Of a stretch of 18,957 nucleotides of DNA, positions 1-7,462 are shown in pieces. Position 1 is the stretch's first letter. Every line of letters starts with the position of its first letter. This DNA is from an uncultured Eubacteriales bacterium. Lineage in GTDB: Bacteria; Bacillota; Clostridia; Christensenellales; UBA1242. The DNA lies in contig CARTDZ010000023.1 of NCBI GenBank assembly GCA_949067325.1, forward strand, positions 1 through 18,957. Reading direction: 5' to 3'. Position numbers and translations under genes: made by a program. The notes under the pieces were generated by a model. That model was not told where the DNA came from, made no database searches, and saw nothing but the letters and a program-made list of their open reading frames with translations.

Positions 1-13
1 TGTGAATTTGATT

Positions 14-109
14 GCGAGGAAGAAAGCCTTGCATTTTTGTATGCAAGGCTTTAAAAGGCCTTAAAATTTAAGGCCTTTGCTTTGGCTTGGAGGCCAAAGC
101 CTTCCTCGC
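14..109. repeat. Compound palindromic element, four-way cloverleaf fold
   Basis: A closing stem of 9 bp (14-22 with 101-109, GCGAGGAAG/CTTCCTCGC) encloses three back-to-back hairpins. Arm 1 is 12 bp, perfect (23-34 with 41-52, loop of 6). Arm 2 is up to 12 bp (54-65 with 67-78). Arm 3 is 8 bp (79-86 with 93-100, loop of 6). Only base 53 is unpaired at the junction. The arms share AAGGC/GCCTT cores, and an alternative pairing (91-97 with 112-118) exists. The block is visibly richer in G+C than the AT-rich DNA after it. It could be a dispersed palindromic repeat (REP/MITE-like) or a structured RNA; one copy cannot separate these. The pairing is seen directly; the function is unknown. Confidence 0.7.
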
Positions 110-223
110 CCTTGGCCTTCGTCGAAGCTATTTTGTTTTAATTTATAGTTTTCACACCATAAACTTATTTCAAAAAAAATTTTATATCACAATCATTTTT
201 CTTTATAAAACAAAGTCAGGCAT

Positions 224-250
224 AAAAAAAAGAGGAAGTTATCCTCTTTT
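224..250 (-). terminator. Rho-independent terminator of the P-type ATPase gene
   Basis: Read on the minus strand, AAAAGAGGA (from 250-242) pairs with TCCTCTTTT (236-228) around a 5-base loop and runs into a T tract (231-224). It lies just after the stop codon of the ATPase gene. Confidence 0.8.
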
Positions 251-260
251 AATTTTAAAC

Positions 261-2723
261 CTATTTTTGCTGCAACAACACAATGATTTTTTCTCTAAGC
301 TTGTCAATTAATTTTCTGTTTACTCGCAAAAGTATAAGCAAGATTATCGAGCAAAGGATTATTGTGAAGAAGGTTATCAAAAGTGTAGAATTGCAAGTCG
401 AAATTGAAAAGAAATCAGGGAAGGCAATTATAGCAACGGTTATACCTATAAAGGACACAAAAATTGTAATAATTTTTATCATATTTTTAGAGAAGCACAA
501 CGAAACAAGATTTAAAAATCCAGTGTAGGTGAGTATAAGCACAGCTAAAGTGTGATATTCTGAAAAAATTTCAACATCATTTGGAACTAGTTTTGAATTG
601 TAAATTGCCATCACAACCAAAACATTTATCAGCATCAGCATAGCACGTGGCAAAGCTCGCTTCATAACTTGTGGTATAAAATTGCCTTTGATTGGACTGT
701 TGTTTGGAATGAAAGTAAGTATAAACGAAGGAACGCCAATTACAAAAGCTTCTAATAAGAACATATTTGAAGGGGTAAACGGATAACTTTTTCGCATAAC
801 AAGCGTAATAATCGTCAAAACAATAGCAAAAAATGTTTTCATAAGAAAGAGTGATGAAGAGTTTTGAACATTGTTTACAACCTGTCTGCCTTCTTTTACA
901 ACAGCTGGCAAAGATGAAAAGTTGCTCTCAAGCAAGACAAGCTTTGATATGCTTCTTGCCACTTCACTGCCGTCAGCCATAGCAATAGAGCAGTCAGCTT
1001 CTTTAAGAGCAAGGGTGTCGTTTACGCCGTCGCCAGTCATAGCTACTACATTGCCTTTATTTTTAAGTGCTTTTATAATAGTATATTTCTGCTCAGGTGT
1101 CACACGGCCAAAAACTGTAAATTGGTCAGCCATTTGCTCAACCTCTTTAAGCGAAGTGTTTTCAAGTGATACAAACTTGTCAGCGTTGTCAACTCCAACC
1201 CTTTGTGCAATCTTTGACACGGTCGCAGGGTCGTCACCAGAAATGATTTTTATTTCAACAGAATTGTCCTTAAACCATTGAATTGTCTCAATCGCATCTT
1301 GCCTTATCGTCTCTTCAAGCACTATGAAGGCGATGGCAGTAGAACTAGCACCACTCATCTTTTTATCAAAACTGTGTGTGCTTTCAGCAAGGCATAAAAC
1401 GCGTAACCCTTTGCTTTGCTGCTGCGATATAAATTCTTTTTGTTCAACTGTGAGTTTGCAACCAATCATGGTTGTAGCTCCAAGAAAATAACATTTTTTA
1501 TTGTTAAGCTGTGTTATTGAATATTTGCGTTCGCTAGAAAATTCCAAAACATTCAAAGCTTTCAAATCGCCATTTCGGCCAAACTCTTTGATAAGTGCAT
1601 TCGATGTGGCATTCACTGATTTTTGGCTATTTAGCACACTAGAAAGGATTTTTGTGATAGTCGCCTTTCGCTGCTTGCCAAAAGTGACAAAGTCTACAAC
1701 GTTCATAGTGCCGTCAGTGATCGTGCCTGTCTTGTCAAGACAAAGCACATTTGTTCGGGCTAGCATTTCAATTGAATAAAGGTCTTTTACAAGTGTCTTT
1801 TTTCGAGAGAGTTTTACCACGCCCACTGCCAAAGAAATGGTGATAAGAAGAAACATACCCGCAGGTATCATACTCGTCAAAGCGCCGCTCGTGCTTGCAA
1901 CAATATCTTGAATAGTGTTGTTTGAAAGGGTGAACTCTTTTAGGAATGTCAAAACACCAATAGGTATAAGCGCAATGCCAATATATTTGATAAGTCGGTT
2001 GATGTCTTTGAATAGGTTTGAAGAAGGCGCCTTAAACTCTTTTGCTCTTTCCGCCATTTGGTGAATATAATTGTCTTTGCCAACCTTGTCGACCCTCGCT
2101 TTGCAAGTGCCAGAAACAAGAAAGCTTCCAGAAAGAAGTGGCATATCAACACTGCGTTCAATAGCGTTGGATTCACCAGTCAAAAGACTTTCATTTACTT
2201 CAACCTTGCCTTCAACAATAACGCAGTCGGTCGGAATTTGATTTCCATTTGTAAGAATAATGATATCATCAAGAGCAAGCTTTTCAGAAGGCACTTCCAC
2301 AATCTCGCCATTGCGCAAAGTCTTTACGTGCGGCGTTGAAACTATTGAAAGCTTTTCAACTGTTATCTTGGCTCGTATCTCTTGAATAATAGCAATTGCA
2401 GTATTTGCCACAACTACAAAAACAAAAATAAGATCGCTATAAGAGCCTACAACCAAAAGTGCTACCGCAATGACAAGCCAAATAAGGTTAAAAAAAGTGC
2501 AAATATTTTTTACAAAAATTGAAAGATAAGATTTTGAAACTTTGGTTTTGGAAGTGTTTAAAAGCATTGATGAAGTGCGCTCAGCAATTTGCTCATCATT
2601 TAGGCCTGAATTTATGTCAGGATTGTAACGAACAACTTGCTTTTCAACTTTGTCTTCATCTATTTCTTGCTTTTTCTTAAAAAAACTTTTCTTTTTGACT
2701 TTTTCCTCTTTGATTTTTTTCAT
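261..2723 (-). CDS. P-type cation-translocating ATPase, CtpE-like
   Basis: An 820-residue integral membrane pump that would use ATP, through an aspartyl-phosphate intermediate, to move a cation across the cytoplasmic membrane. Visible in order are a Lys-rich cytosolic N-terminus (1-30), membrane segments around 75-115, the actuator motif TGES (182-185), helices around 245-300 with MIPAGM (285-290), the phosphorylation motif DKTGT (D330 phosphorylated), the hinge TGDGVND (563-569), and a C-terminal set of helices from about 625. The stretch after TGDGVND (ALKEADCSIAMADGSE, then SLFLMKT) resembles the CtpE branch as I remember it; mycobacterial CtpE is linked to Ca2+ uptake. No heavy-metal domain or CPC motif is present, which argues against a copper or zinc exporter. 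The substrate is inferred, not shown. The ATG has an AGGA ribosome site. It is a single gene, divergent from cca. Confidence 0.88.
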   Translation of the reverse strand: MKKIKEEKVKKKSFFKKKQEIDEDKVEKQVVRYNPDINSGLNDEQIAERTSSMLLNTSKTKVSKSYLSIFVKNICTFFNLIWLVIAVALLVVGSYSDLIFVFVVVANTAIAIIQEIRAKITVEKLSIVSTPHVKTLRNGEIVEVPSEKLALDDIIILTNGNQIPTDCVIVEGKVEVNESLLTGESNAIERSVDMPLLSGSFLVSGTCKARVDKVGKDNYIHQMAERAKEFKAPSSNLFKDINRLIKYIGIALIPIGVLTFLKEFTLSNNTIQDIVASTSGALTSMIPAGMFLLITISLAVGVVKLSRKKTLVKDLYSIEMLARTNVLCLDKTGTITDGTMNVVDFVTFGKQRKATITKILSSVLNSQKSVNATSNALIKEFGRNGDLKALNVLEFSSERKYSITQLNNKKCYFLGATTMIGCKLTVEQKEFISQQQSKGLRVLCLAESTHSFDKKMSGASSTAIAFIVLEETIRQDAIETIQWFKDNSVEIKIISGDDPATVSKIAQRVGVDNADKFVSLENTSLKEVEQMADQFTVFGRVTPEQKYTIIKALKNKGNVVAMTGDGVNDTLALKEADCSIAMADGSEVARSISKLVLLESNFSSLPAVVKEGRQVVNNVQNSSSLFLMKTFFAIVLTIITLVMRKSYPFTPSNMFLLEAFVIGVPSFILTFIPNNSPIKGNFIPQVMKRALPRAMLMLINVLVVMAIYNSKLVPNDVEIFSEYHTLAVLILTYTGFLNLVSLCFSKNMIKIITIFVSFIGITVAIIAFPDFFSISTCNSTLLITFFTIILCSIILLILLRVNRKLIDKLREKIIVLLQQK

Positions 2724-2769
2724 ACTTGTCCTATATTATATTTTTGTCGTGCGATATTTATCTAAACCA

Positions 2770-2799
2770 ATTATAGCTAAAAAAGTTAAGTTTTGTCAA
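2770..2799 (-). promoter_or_regulatory. Promoter of the P-type ATPase gene
   Basis: On the minus strand, TTGACA (2799-2794) and TATAAT (2775-2770) are separated by 18 bp. Both hexamers are perfect consensus, and the element lies about 47 bp upstream of the ATPase ATG. Confidence 0.75.
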
Positions 2800-2816
2800 A
2801 TCAATGTTCAATAAAG

Positions 2817-2856
2817 TTGACAATATTTGTCAAAACGATTATGCTATAGCTATAAT
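2817..2856 (+). promoter_or_regulatory. Promoter of cca with an overlapping dyad
   Basis: TTGTCA (2827-2832) and TATAAT (2851-2856) are 18 bp apart. An alternative is TTGACA (2817-2822), 17 bp, TATGCT (2840-2845). The two candidate -35 boxes form the perfect inverted repeat TTGACAA-TAT-TTGTCAA (2817-2833), which could be an operator or just overlapping promoters. Confidence 0.6.
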
Positions 2857-2889
2857 AGTGAATAATAAAAAACTATCGGAGGCTGAAAA

Positions 2890-4125
2890 ATGCTTATAAA
2901 CATTCCTGACAATTTGTCAAAACTTGCCCAACTTTTGCCAACAGAACTTTATGTGGTAGGCGGAAGCGTACGCAACGCTCTTATTGGCATCAAACAAGAT
3001 GATTTTGATATTTGCAGCAAACTTAAGCCTGAAAAACTTGTGCAAATCTTGAGCGGAAGTGACTATCAAGTCAAAATCAAAAGCAAAAGCCTAGGCATTT
3101 GCAATATCACAATCGACGATGAAGTCTATGAATATGCAACTTTTCGCAGCGAAACTTATGGGCAAGGCGGATCTCATCAGCCAGAAAAGGTGGAATTTGT
3201 TTCAACAATTGAAGAAGACGCAAAGCGTCGCGATCTCACTTGCAATGCAATTTATTATGATATAAAAAATGACAAATTGATAGATTTCTATGGCGGAGTA
3301 GACGATATCAAACGCAAACTGCTTAAATCAATCGAAACACCAGATCAAGTCTTCTCTCACGATGGTGTAAGAATTTTGCGACTTTTTCGTCTTTCTTGCG
3401 AACTGGGCTTCAAAATAGAAAAAAATACCCTCGAAGCTGCAATCAAATATTCAAACAATATCCGCGACATAGCAGGGGAACGTATTACAAATGAGGTGAC
3501 CCGTATCCTGCACAGCGATAGACGCTATCAAGGTCACTCAAAACCACATGCGTATATGAAAGCACTCAAGCTTTTCAACAAATATTCGCTATGGCCAGTT
3601 TTAGGTATCGACACGCCAAAAATCAAACTCAACATGGTCAAAAAGGTGGAACATCGTTCGCAAGGTCTTCTTATCGACCTTATCAACACTGTCGAGCCAA
3701 TAAGCATTTCATATTATCTCAACCTTGTGCTTTCAGGCATGGGGCTTGGCAAAAAGTATGCCTTGAACACAATAAACATTTTGTCAGGCTATTATGACGC
3801 ACTCAACAATCTTGACAACAAAAATTACTTTTTCAAATATTTTGACAACTTTCCTTCTATCTATCTTCTGCTCATTCACAAGTCAAAATATCTCGCAAAC
3901 AAATATCAATTTTTCTATAAGTATATTATAAATCACAAGCTTGTCATAAGTTTAAAAGAACTTAAGATAAATGGAAACGATATTTCTGCAGCCTATCCAA
4001 AAGTGCATCAAAAACGCTTCAAGCCAATTCTTGAAAGCCTTTTGAGCGACGTGTTTGATTGCAAGGTTGAAAATGAAAAAGAGGCTCTTCTTGCAGCTGT
4101 AGAACAAAAACTTAAATATTTATAA
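2890..4125 (+). CDS. cca: CCA tRNA nucleotidyltransferase
   Basis: Adds or repairs the 3' CCA end of tRNAs without a template, using CTP and ATP in the cytoplasm. The 411-residue length fits the class II bacterial enzyme without an HD domain. The nucleotidyltransferase head shows GGSVRN (24-29) and the metal-binding pair in DFD (38-40). RRDLTCNA (113-120) is the conserved second motif, and DGVRILRLFR (158-167) begins the neck domain. ERITNEVTRIL follows as the nucleotide-recognition helix region, and the C-terminal body has KINGNDI and ENEKEALL. Family members usually have D rather than N at the end of the GGxVRD signature; this is a mild deviation outside the DxD pair. A CGGAGG ribosome site sits 7 bases before the ATG. 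It appears monocistronic, ending at a hairpin right after the stop. Confidence 0.95.
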   Translation: MLINIPDNLSKLAQLLPTELYVVGGSVRNALIGIKQDDFDICSKLKPEKLVQILSGSDYQVKIKSKSLGICNITIDDEVYEYATFRSETYGQGGSHQPEKVEFVSTIEEDAKRRDLTCNAIYYDIKNDKLIDFYGGVDDIKRKLLKSIETPDQVFSHDGVRILRLFRLSCELGFKIEKNTLEAAIKYSNNIRDIAGERITNEVTRILHSDRRYQGHSKPHAYMKALKLFNKYSLWPVLGIDTPKIKLNMVKKVEHRSQGLLIDLINTVEPISISYYLNLVLSGMGLGKKYALNTINILSGYYDALNNLDNKNYFFKYFDNFPSIYLLLIHKSKYLANKYQFFYKYIINHKLVISLKELKINGNDISAAYPKVHQKRFKPILESLLSDVFDCKVENEKEALLAAVEQKLKYL

Positions 4126-4155
4126 AAAAAGACCCTAGAAACAAGGTCTTTTTTT
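4124..4155. terminator. Bidirectional terminator between cca and the convergent gene
   Basis: AAAAAAAGACC (4124-4134) pairs with GGTCTTTTTTT (4145-4155) around a 10-base loop. Each strand has a T tract after the stem, and the minus-strand stop codon touches the structure, so it can serve both convergent genes. Confidence 0.8.
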
Positions 4156-4715
4156 TATAAAGAGAATTTTTCTTCGTTTTCTCTGTTTTCACCAAATAAG
4201 CTATTGTATCTTTCTAGCAAAACATTATTATTTTCAGGTATGGTTACTTTGTCACCAAAATATCTTACATTACTTAGTGAAACTGCATTGTTTCCAAATG
4301 TTACAGGTCCGCAAAACGCTTTTACAGGCTCAATTGAATAAGGGTTTATTTCACCAAAGTTTGTCTTGCCAGCAATAAATTCAATGTTGCAAAGATCGCC
4401 AAGCCAAGTTCCATCAAAGTTTGCGTCGCCAATAATAACAACTGGATCAAAACCTTCTCTAAAGAGGTCAGATGTTGTCACATTAGCAAAAACGACTTGA
4501 TTGTTTTTGCACTCAAAATGGTTTGCAATTTGTTCGATGCATTTTTCTTGCAAATAAACCTTGTCAAAAAGCTTTTCAAAATCTTCGTCACGATATTCCT
4601 CATGATTAAACCAAAATGAAAAATCAAGAAGAAAATCAGTCACTAGCTCATCATGAAGATAGTCTTCAATGACGTCACACCAAAATTTGGCAGTATGTTT
4701 AGGTGTATATTTCAT
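4155..4715 (-). CDS. Hypothetical protein with solenoid-like repeats
   Basis: A 186-residue protein of unknown function with no signal peptide or membrane segment, so probably cytosolic. Residues 1-75 are acidic, aromatic and look helical. Residues 91-165 hold about four degenerate repeats of 18-22 residues with the pattern hydrophobic-x-x-hydrophobic-x-G-x-x-x-F: VVIIGDANF, IEFIAGKTNF, VKAFCGPVTF and VRYFGDKVTI. This is the spacing of a leucine-rich or beta-helix solenoid, typical of binding rather than catalysis. The start is ATG at 4715: GGAGG lies just upstream, and a promoter with its -10 at 4742-4737 would begin transcription near 4730. A longer TTG reading from 4736 would therefore start upstream of the transcript. 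The repeats are seen; the fold is inferred. Confidence 0.75.
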   Translation of the reverse strand: MKYTPKHTAKFWCDVIEDYLHDELVTDFLLDFSFWFNHEEYRDEDFEKLFDKVYLQEKCIEQIANHFECKNNQVVFANVTTSDLFREGFDPVVIIGDANFDGTWLGDLCNIEFIAGKTNFGEINPYSIEPVKAFCGPVTFGNNAVSLSNVRYFGDKVTIPENNNVLLERYNSLFGENRENEEKFSL

Positions 4716-4736
4716 AAAAAACCTCCGTTTAGGCAA

Positions 4737-4765
4737 ATTATATCACCCAAATATTCAAAAGTCAA
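4737..4765 (-). promoter_or_regulatory. Promoter of the solenoid-repeat protein
   Basis: On the minus strand, TTGACT (4765-4760) and TATAAT (4742-4737) are 17 bp apart. The predicted leader is about 15 bases and contains CGGAGG, which fixes the ATG at 4715. Confidence 0.75.
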
Positions 4766-4850
4766 TACCTAAAATTTTTTAAATGTTAAATATAAAACAA
4801 CTTAAATATTTTTGTCTTAAATTATTCATACTGATCAAAGAGGAAAAAGT

Positions 4851-6488
4851 ATGAAAGAGAAAAACAAAAAGCAAGGTCAAGAAAAAAACTCAAAAGCCTT
4901 GCAAAAACAACAAAATCAGCTTAAAAATTTAAAAAAGAACGACAAAGTCGATAGCAGCAGCTCAAAAAAACAAGAAAAAGCAAAAAAAAGCAAGTCTTCT
5001 CTAGTTTGGCTTATGTCAATCGCAGTGCTTTGTGTAGCACTTCTTCTATTCTGTCAGTTCTTTTATGGCGACAATCTCACAGAAAATTCAGTCTTCTACA
5101 ACAACACTCAAATAAATGGTGTTGACGTTTCAGGCATGACAAAGTCTGAAGCCAAGGCCGTCATTCAAGACAAAATGCTAGCAAACAAAGATGAAATATC
5201 ACTTACCCTTACTGACGGCTCGCAAGAATGGACGCTAAATGGCAGCGACTTTGAAGTGAAAGGTGACATCGAAGAGGAAATATCGCGTGTTATGAGCTAT
5301 GGTAGAACTGGAAATATTTTTGCCAAAAAAAAGGTGGCAAATGACATCAAAAAAAATGGACTTGACGTAAATATATCCTACAAAAACATTTTGGGCGGCG
5401 TTGAACAAAAACTTGAAGATATAATAGCTCAAGTCGAACAAAAAGCAATTGCTTCAAATATAGTTTTCAATCCTGATCAAAGCCAAATGTTTACACTTTC
5501 TGACAGCCAAACTGGCAAACTAGTTGACCGCGATCAACTTCATGACCTTATCGACCAAAGCCTTGAAACCTTTAGCGGAAGGGTGGAAATACCTTTTGTA
5601 GAAGTGATGCCAGAAGTGGATATGCAAGGCCTCATAGAGCAAATTGGTCTCCGCTCAAGCTTTTCAACAAACTATTCAACTTCATCTATAGATCGCAAAA
5701 CAAATGTCAAAAAAGCTCTTTCAGCTTTCAATGGCATGGTGGTTGAACCAAATGAAACCGTTTCTTTCAACAAAACAACGGGCCCTCGCACAGTTGAAAA
5801 TGGTTACAAAAAGGCAAATATAATCGTAGGCGGCGTATATGTCTCAGGTGCAGGGGGCGGAGTTTGTCAGGCTTCAACAACGCTTTACAACGCACTTCTT
5901 CTTGCTGATATGGAAATCATTGAGGTCAATCATCACTCTCTTCCAGCGTCTTACGTTCCACTCTCTTTTGACGCAATGGTCAGTGAAGGCTATTCAGACC
6001 TTGTATTTAAAAATTCGTCAAACAATGCTATCTATATCAAGGCTTATGGCGATGAAAATGAGGCTCATGTCGAAATTTATGGCCTGCCAATTGATGATGG
6101 CGTAACTATAAGAACGCGTGCAGAACTTGTCAAAGTGCTTGGCCACAGTGGCGACAAAATCATCTCAGACACAAGTGGAGAATATTCAAATCACGTTCTT
6201 TACAAAGGCGAGTATTATCGCGTAAAATTTCCACGTGAAGGGTATGAAAGCAAAGGATATATTCAATATCTAAAAGATGGTGAGGTGGTAGAAGAAAAAC
6301 TTGTTCGTCACGATCACTATGCTTCACAAGGTGGCATAATAGTAGAAGGCACTGAAAGTATTGGCGAAGGCATGGCACTTCCAACTTCAAACGTAAACTT
6401 TATTCCACCACAAAAGGTGACAAAGCAAACCACTGAAAGCGTCAAAAACAAACTTGAAAAAACAAATCCAAGTGCATATAATCCTTAA
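4851..6488 (+). CDS. Membrane-anchored VanW-family protein with G5-like domain
   Basis: A 545-residue single-pass protein, probably acting at the cell wall. Residues 1-50 are a Lys/Gln/Ser-rich cytosolic tail and 50-71 the only membrane helix, leaving the rest outside. Residues about 85-250 resemble the PG_binding_4 region that often precedes VanW; NGVDVSGMTKSEA is its typical opening. VanW itself spans about 272-410 and includes NETVSFNKTTGPRT, the Gly-rich GGGVCQASTTLYNA and the NHHSLPASYVP stretch. A G5-like segment (about 425-500) carries the DGEVVEEKLVRHDHY strand. VanW occurs in some vancomycin-resistance clusters but has no assigned reaction, and no other van genes are here, so resistance should not be assumed. 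AGAGGA precedes the ATG. It appears monocistronic. Confidence 0.88.
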   Translation: MKEKNKKQGQEKNSKALQKQQNQLKNLKKNDKVDSSSSKKQEKAKKSKSSLVWLMSIAVLCVALLLFCQFFYGDNLTENSVFYNNTQINGVDVSGMTKSEAKAVIQDKMLANKDEISLTLTDGSQEWTLNGSDFEVKGDIEEEISRVMSYGRTGNIFAKKKVANDIKKNGLDVNISYKNILGGVEQKLEDIIAQVEQKAIASNIVFNPDQSQMFTLSDSQTGKLVDRDQLHDLIDQSLETFSGRVEIPFVEVMPEVDMQGLIEQIGLRSSFSTNYSTSSIDRKTNVKKALSAFNGMVVEPNETVSFNKTTGPRTVENGYKKANIIVGGVYVSGAGGGVCQASTTLYNALLLADMEIIEVNHHSLPASYVPLSFDAMVSEGYSDLVFKNSSNNAIYIKAYGDENEAHVEIYGLPIDDGVTIRTRAELVKVLGHSGDKIISDTSGEYSNHVLYKGEYYRVKFPREGYESKGYIQYLKDGEVVEEKLVRHDHYASQGGIIVEGTESIGEGMALPTSNVNFIPPQKVTKQTTESVKNKLEKTNPSAYNP

Positions 6489-6543
6489 AAAGGAACAAAT
6501 CTTTGTTTGTTTTAATATTCCTTTCAAAATTCTTAAACTTCAT

Positions 6544-6576
6544 AAAATATCACATCAAAAATGTGGTATTTTTTTC
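6544..6576 (+). terminator. Rho-independent terminator of the VanW-family gene
   Basis: AATATCACAT (6546-6555) pairs with ATGTGGTATT (6561-6570) with one G-U pair and a 5-base loop, followed by a run of T. It lies 58 bases after the VanW stop and ends 26 bases before the next ATG. Confidence 0.8.
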
Positions 6577-6601
6577 TTCTTGCAAAAACATAATAGATTG
6601 T

Positions 6602-7327
6602 ATGAGTGAAGTAAAAGAACTTTCCAAAAAGAAAAAAGTCCTGCGAAGCATATTGGTTGTTATGTCGATCATATTAATAATAGGTCTAGTTTTTATTTTG
6701 CTATATTTCACTGGTTGGTGGGAAGAGCTTAACTCTGTCACAAAACTTAAAAATCTTATTCTTGGTCTAGGTTTTTGGGGACGATTTGTTTTTGTGCTTT
6801 TGCAGTTTTTGCAGGTGACATTTATTCCAATCCCGTCACCAGTATTGATTATCGCAGGCTCTGTCATTTTTGGGCCATTGCAAGCAAGCCTTCTCTCATT
6901 TGGTGGCATACTTTTGGGCAGCGGTGTGGCGTTTTTTCTCGGCCGTGTGTTTGGCAGAAAACTTGTTACATTTATGGTAGGGGAAGAAAGTGCAAAAAAG
7001 TGGACAAAAACTTTAAGCCACGGCAAATATTCCTTTGCTGTGATGATGCTTCTGCCATTTTTTCCTGACGACATTCTTTGCCTAGTTGCGGGGCTTACAA
7101 ATATGAGCTGGGGCTATTTTATGGCTGTGCAGTTTATTGCAAGACCAATCGGAATTTTGACAACAGCCTACTTTTCAAGCGGCGAGCTTATACCATATCA
7201 CGGCTGGGGCTTGATTGTCTGGGCGGTGATAATCGTGGCAGCTGTTGCCATCATCTATCTCACAACAAAATACAATGACCGCATCGAGAGGGCTCTTGAC
7301 AAACTGTTAAAAAAACAAAAAAGCTAG
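6602..7327 (+). CDS. TVP38/TMEM64 (VTT domain) membrane protein
   Basis: A 241-residue polytopic membrane protein of the VTT (SNARE-associated Golgi/DedA-like) group. Related proteins are linked to lipid movement between membrane leaflets and to membrane homeostasis; a specific role here cannot be read. After a basic N-terminus there is a helix at about 14-36. The VTT core follows, with FIPIPSPVLIIAG (74-86), GGILLGSGVAFFLGRVFGRK (101-120) and LPFFPDDILCLVAGL (141-155), and then two more C-terminal helices before a basic tail. The start is ATG at 6602. A longer reading from 6503 would pass through the upstream terminator hairpin and adds no conserved sequence. No Shine-Dalgarno site is visible; CATAAT at 6589-6594 could place the transcript start next to the ATG. 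A hairpin overlaps the stop. Confidence 0.88.
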   Translation: MSEVKELSKKKKVLRSILVVMSIILIIGLVFILLYFTGWWEELNSVTKLKNLILGLGFWGRFVFVLLQFLQVTFIPIPSPVLIIAGSVIFGPLQASLLSFGGILLGSGVAFFLGRVFGRKLVTFMVGEESAKKWTKTLSHGKYSFAVMMLLPFFPDDILCLVAGLTNMSWGYFMAVQFIARPIGILTTAYFSSGELIPYHGWGLIVWAVIIVAAVAIIYLTTKYNDRIERALDKLLKKQKS

Positions 7328-7346
7328 GCCTGTCGCCTAGTTTTTT
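7324..7346 (+). terminator. Rho-independent terminator of the VTT gene
   Basis: CTAGGC (7324-7329) and GCCTAG (7335-7340) flank a 5-base loop and are followed by six T. The stop codon TAG lies inside the stem. The A-rich DNA upstream means it may also work on the minus strand. Confidence 0.82.
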
Positions 7347-7358
7347 GTCAAAAATTTT

Positions 7359-7462
7359 ATAACTGCACATTATTGTAGCTGCAGATTATTATAATTGCAA
7401 TTTATTGTAGCTGTACATTATCATTGAATATTATTATAGCTGTATATTATTACTATTGCAAG
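7359..7462. repeat. Degenerate 16-bp tandem repeat (minisatellite)
   Basis: Six copies and a partial seventh of a 16-bp unit with plus-strand consensus RTARCTGYAVATTATT begin at 7359, 7375, 7391, 7407 (a 13-bp copy), 7420, 7436 and 7452. The unit length is not a multiple of three. The last copies supply the C-terminus and stop codon of the minus-strand gene ending at 7434. Confidence 0.75.

Noticed and set aside
14..109. tRNA gene or tmRNA-like RNA suggested by the cloverleaf shape
   Set aside because: Arm lengths do not match tRNA, and there is no T-loop sequence, anticodon-arm geometry or acceptor end.
87..311. Plus-strand open frame of 74 codons from a TTG
   Set aside because: It starts inside the cloverleaf element, lacks a ribosome site and runs through the ATPase terminator and antisense to the ATPase end; its first residues just translate the palindromic arms.
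3591..3797. Small plus-strand open frame inside cca
   Set aside because: It is an out-of-frame shadow of cca, whose in-frame protein is conserved throughout this stretch.
4716..4736. TTG start seven codons upstream for the solenoid-repeat protein
   Set aside because: It precedes the predicted transcription start, and the GGAGG site points to ATG at 4715.
4851..6488. Vancomycin-resistance locus because of the VanW domain
   Set aside because: No vanH, vanA/B-type ligase, vanX, vanY or vanRS genes are nearby; VanW-domain proteins are common and not diagnostic of resistance.
6503..6601. N-terminal extension of 33 codons for the VTT protein
   Set aside because: It would be translated through the VanW-gene terminator hairpin and T tract, has no ribosome site and adds nothing family-like.
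7359..7462. CRISPR array
   Set aside because: The units are directly adjacent 16-bp degenerate tandem copies without spacers, and no cas gene is present.
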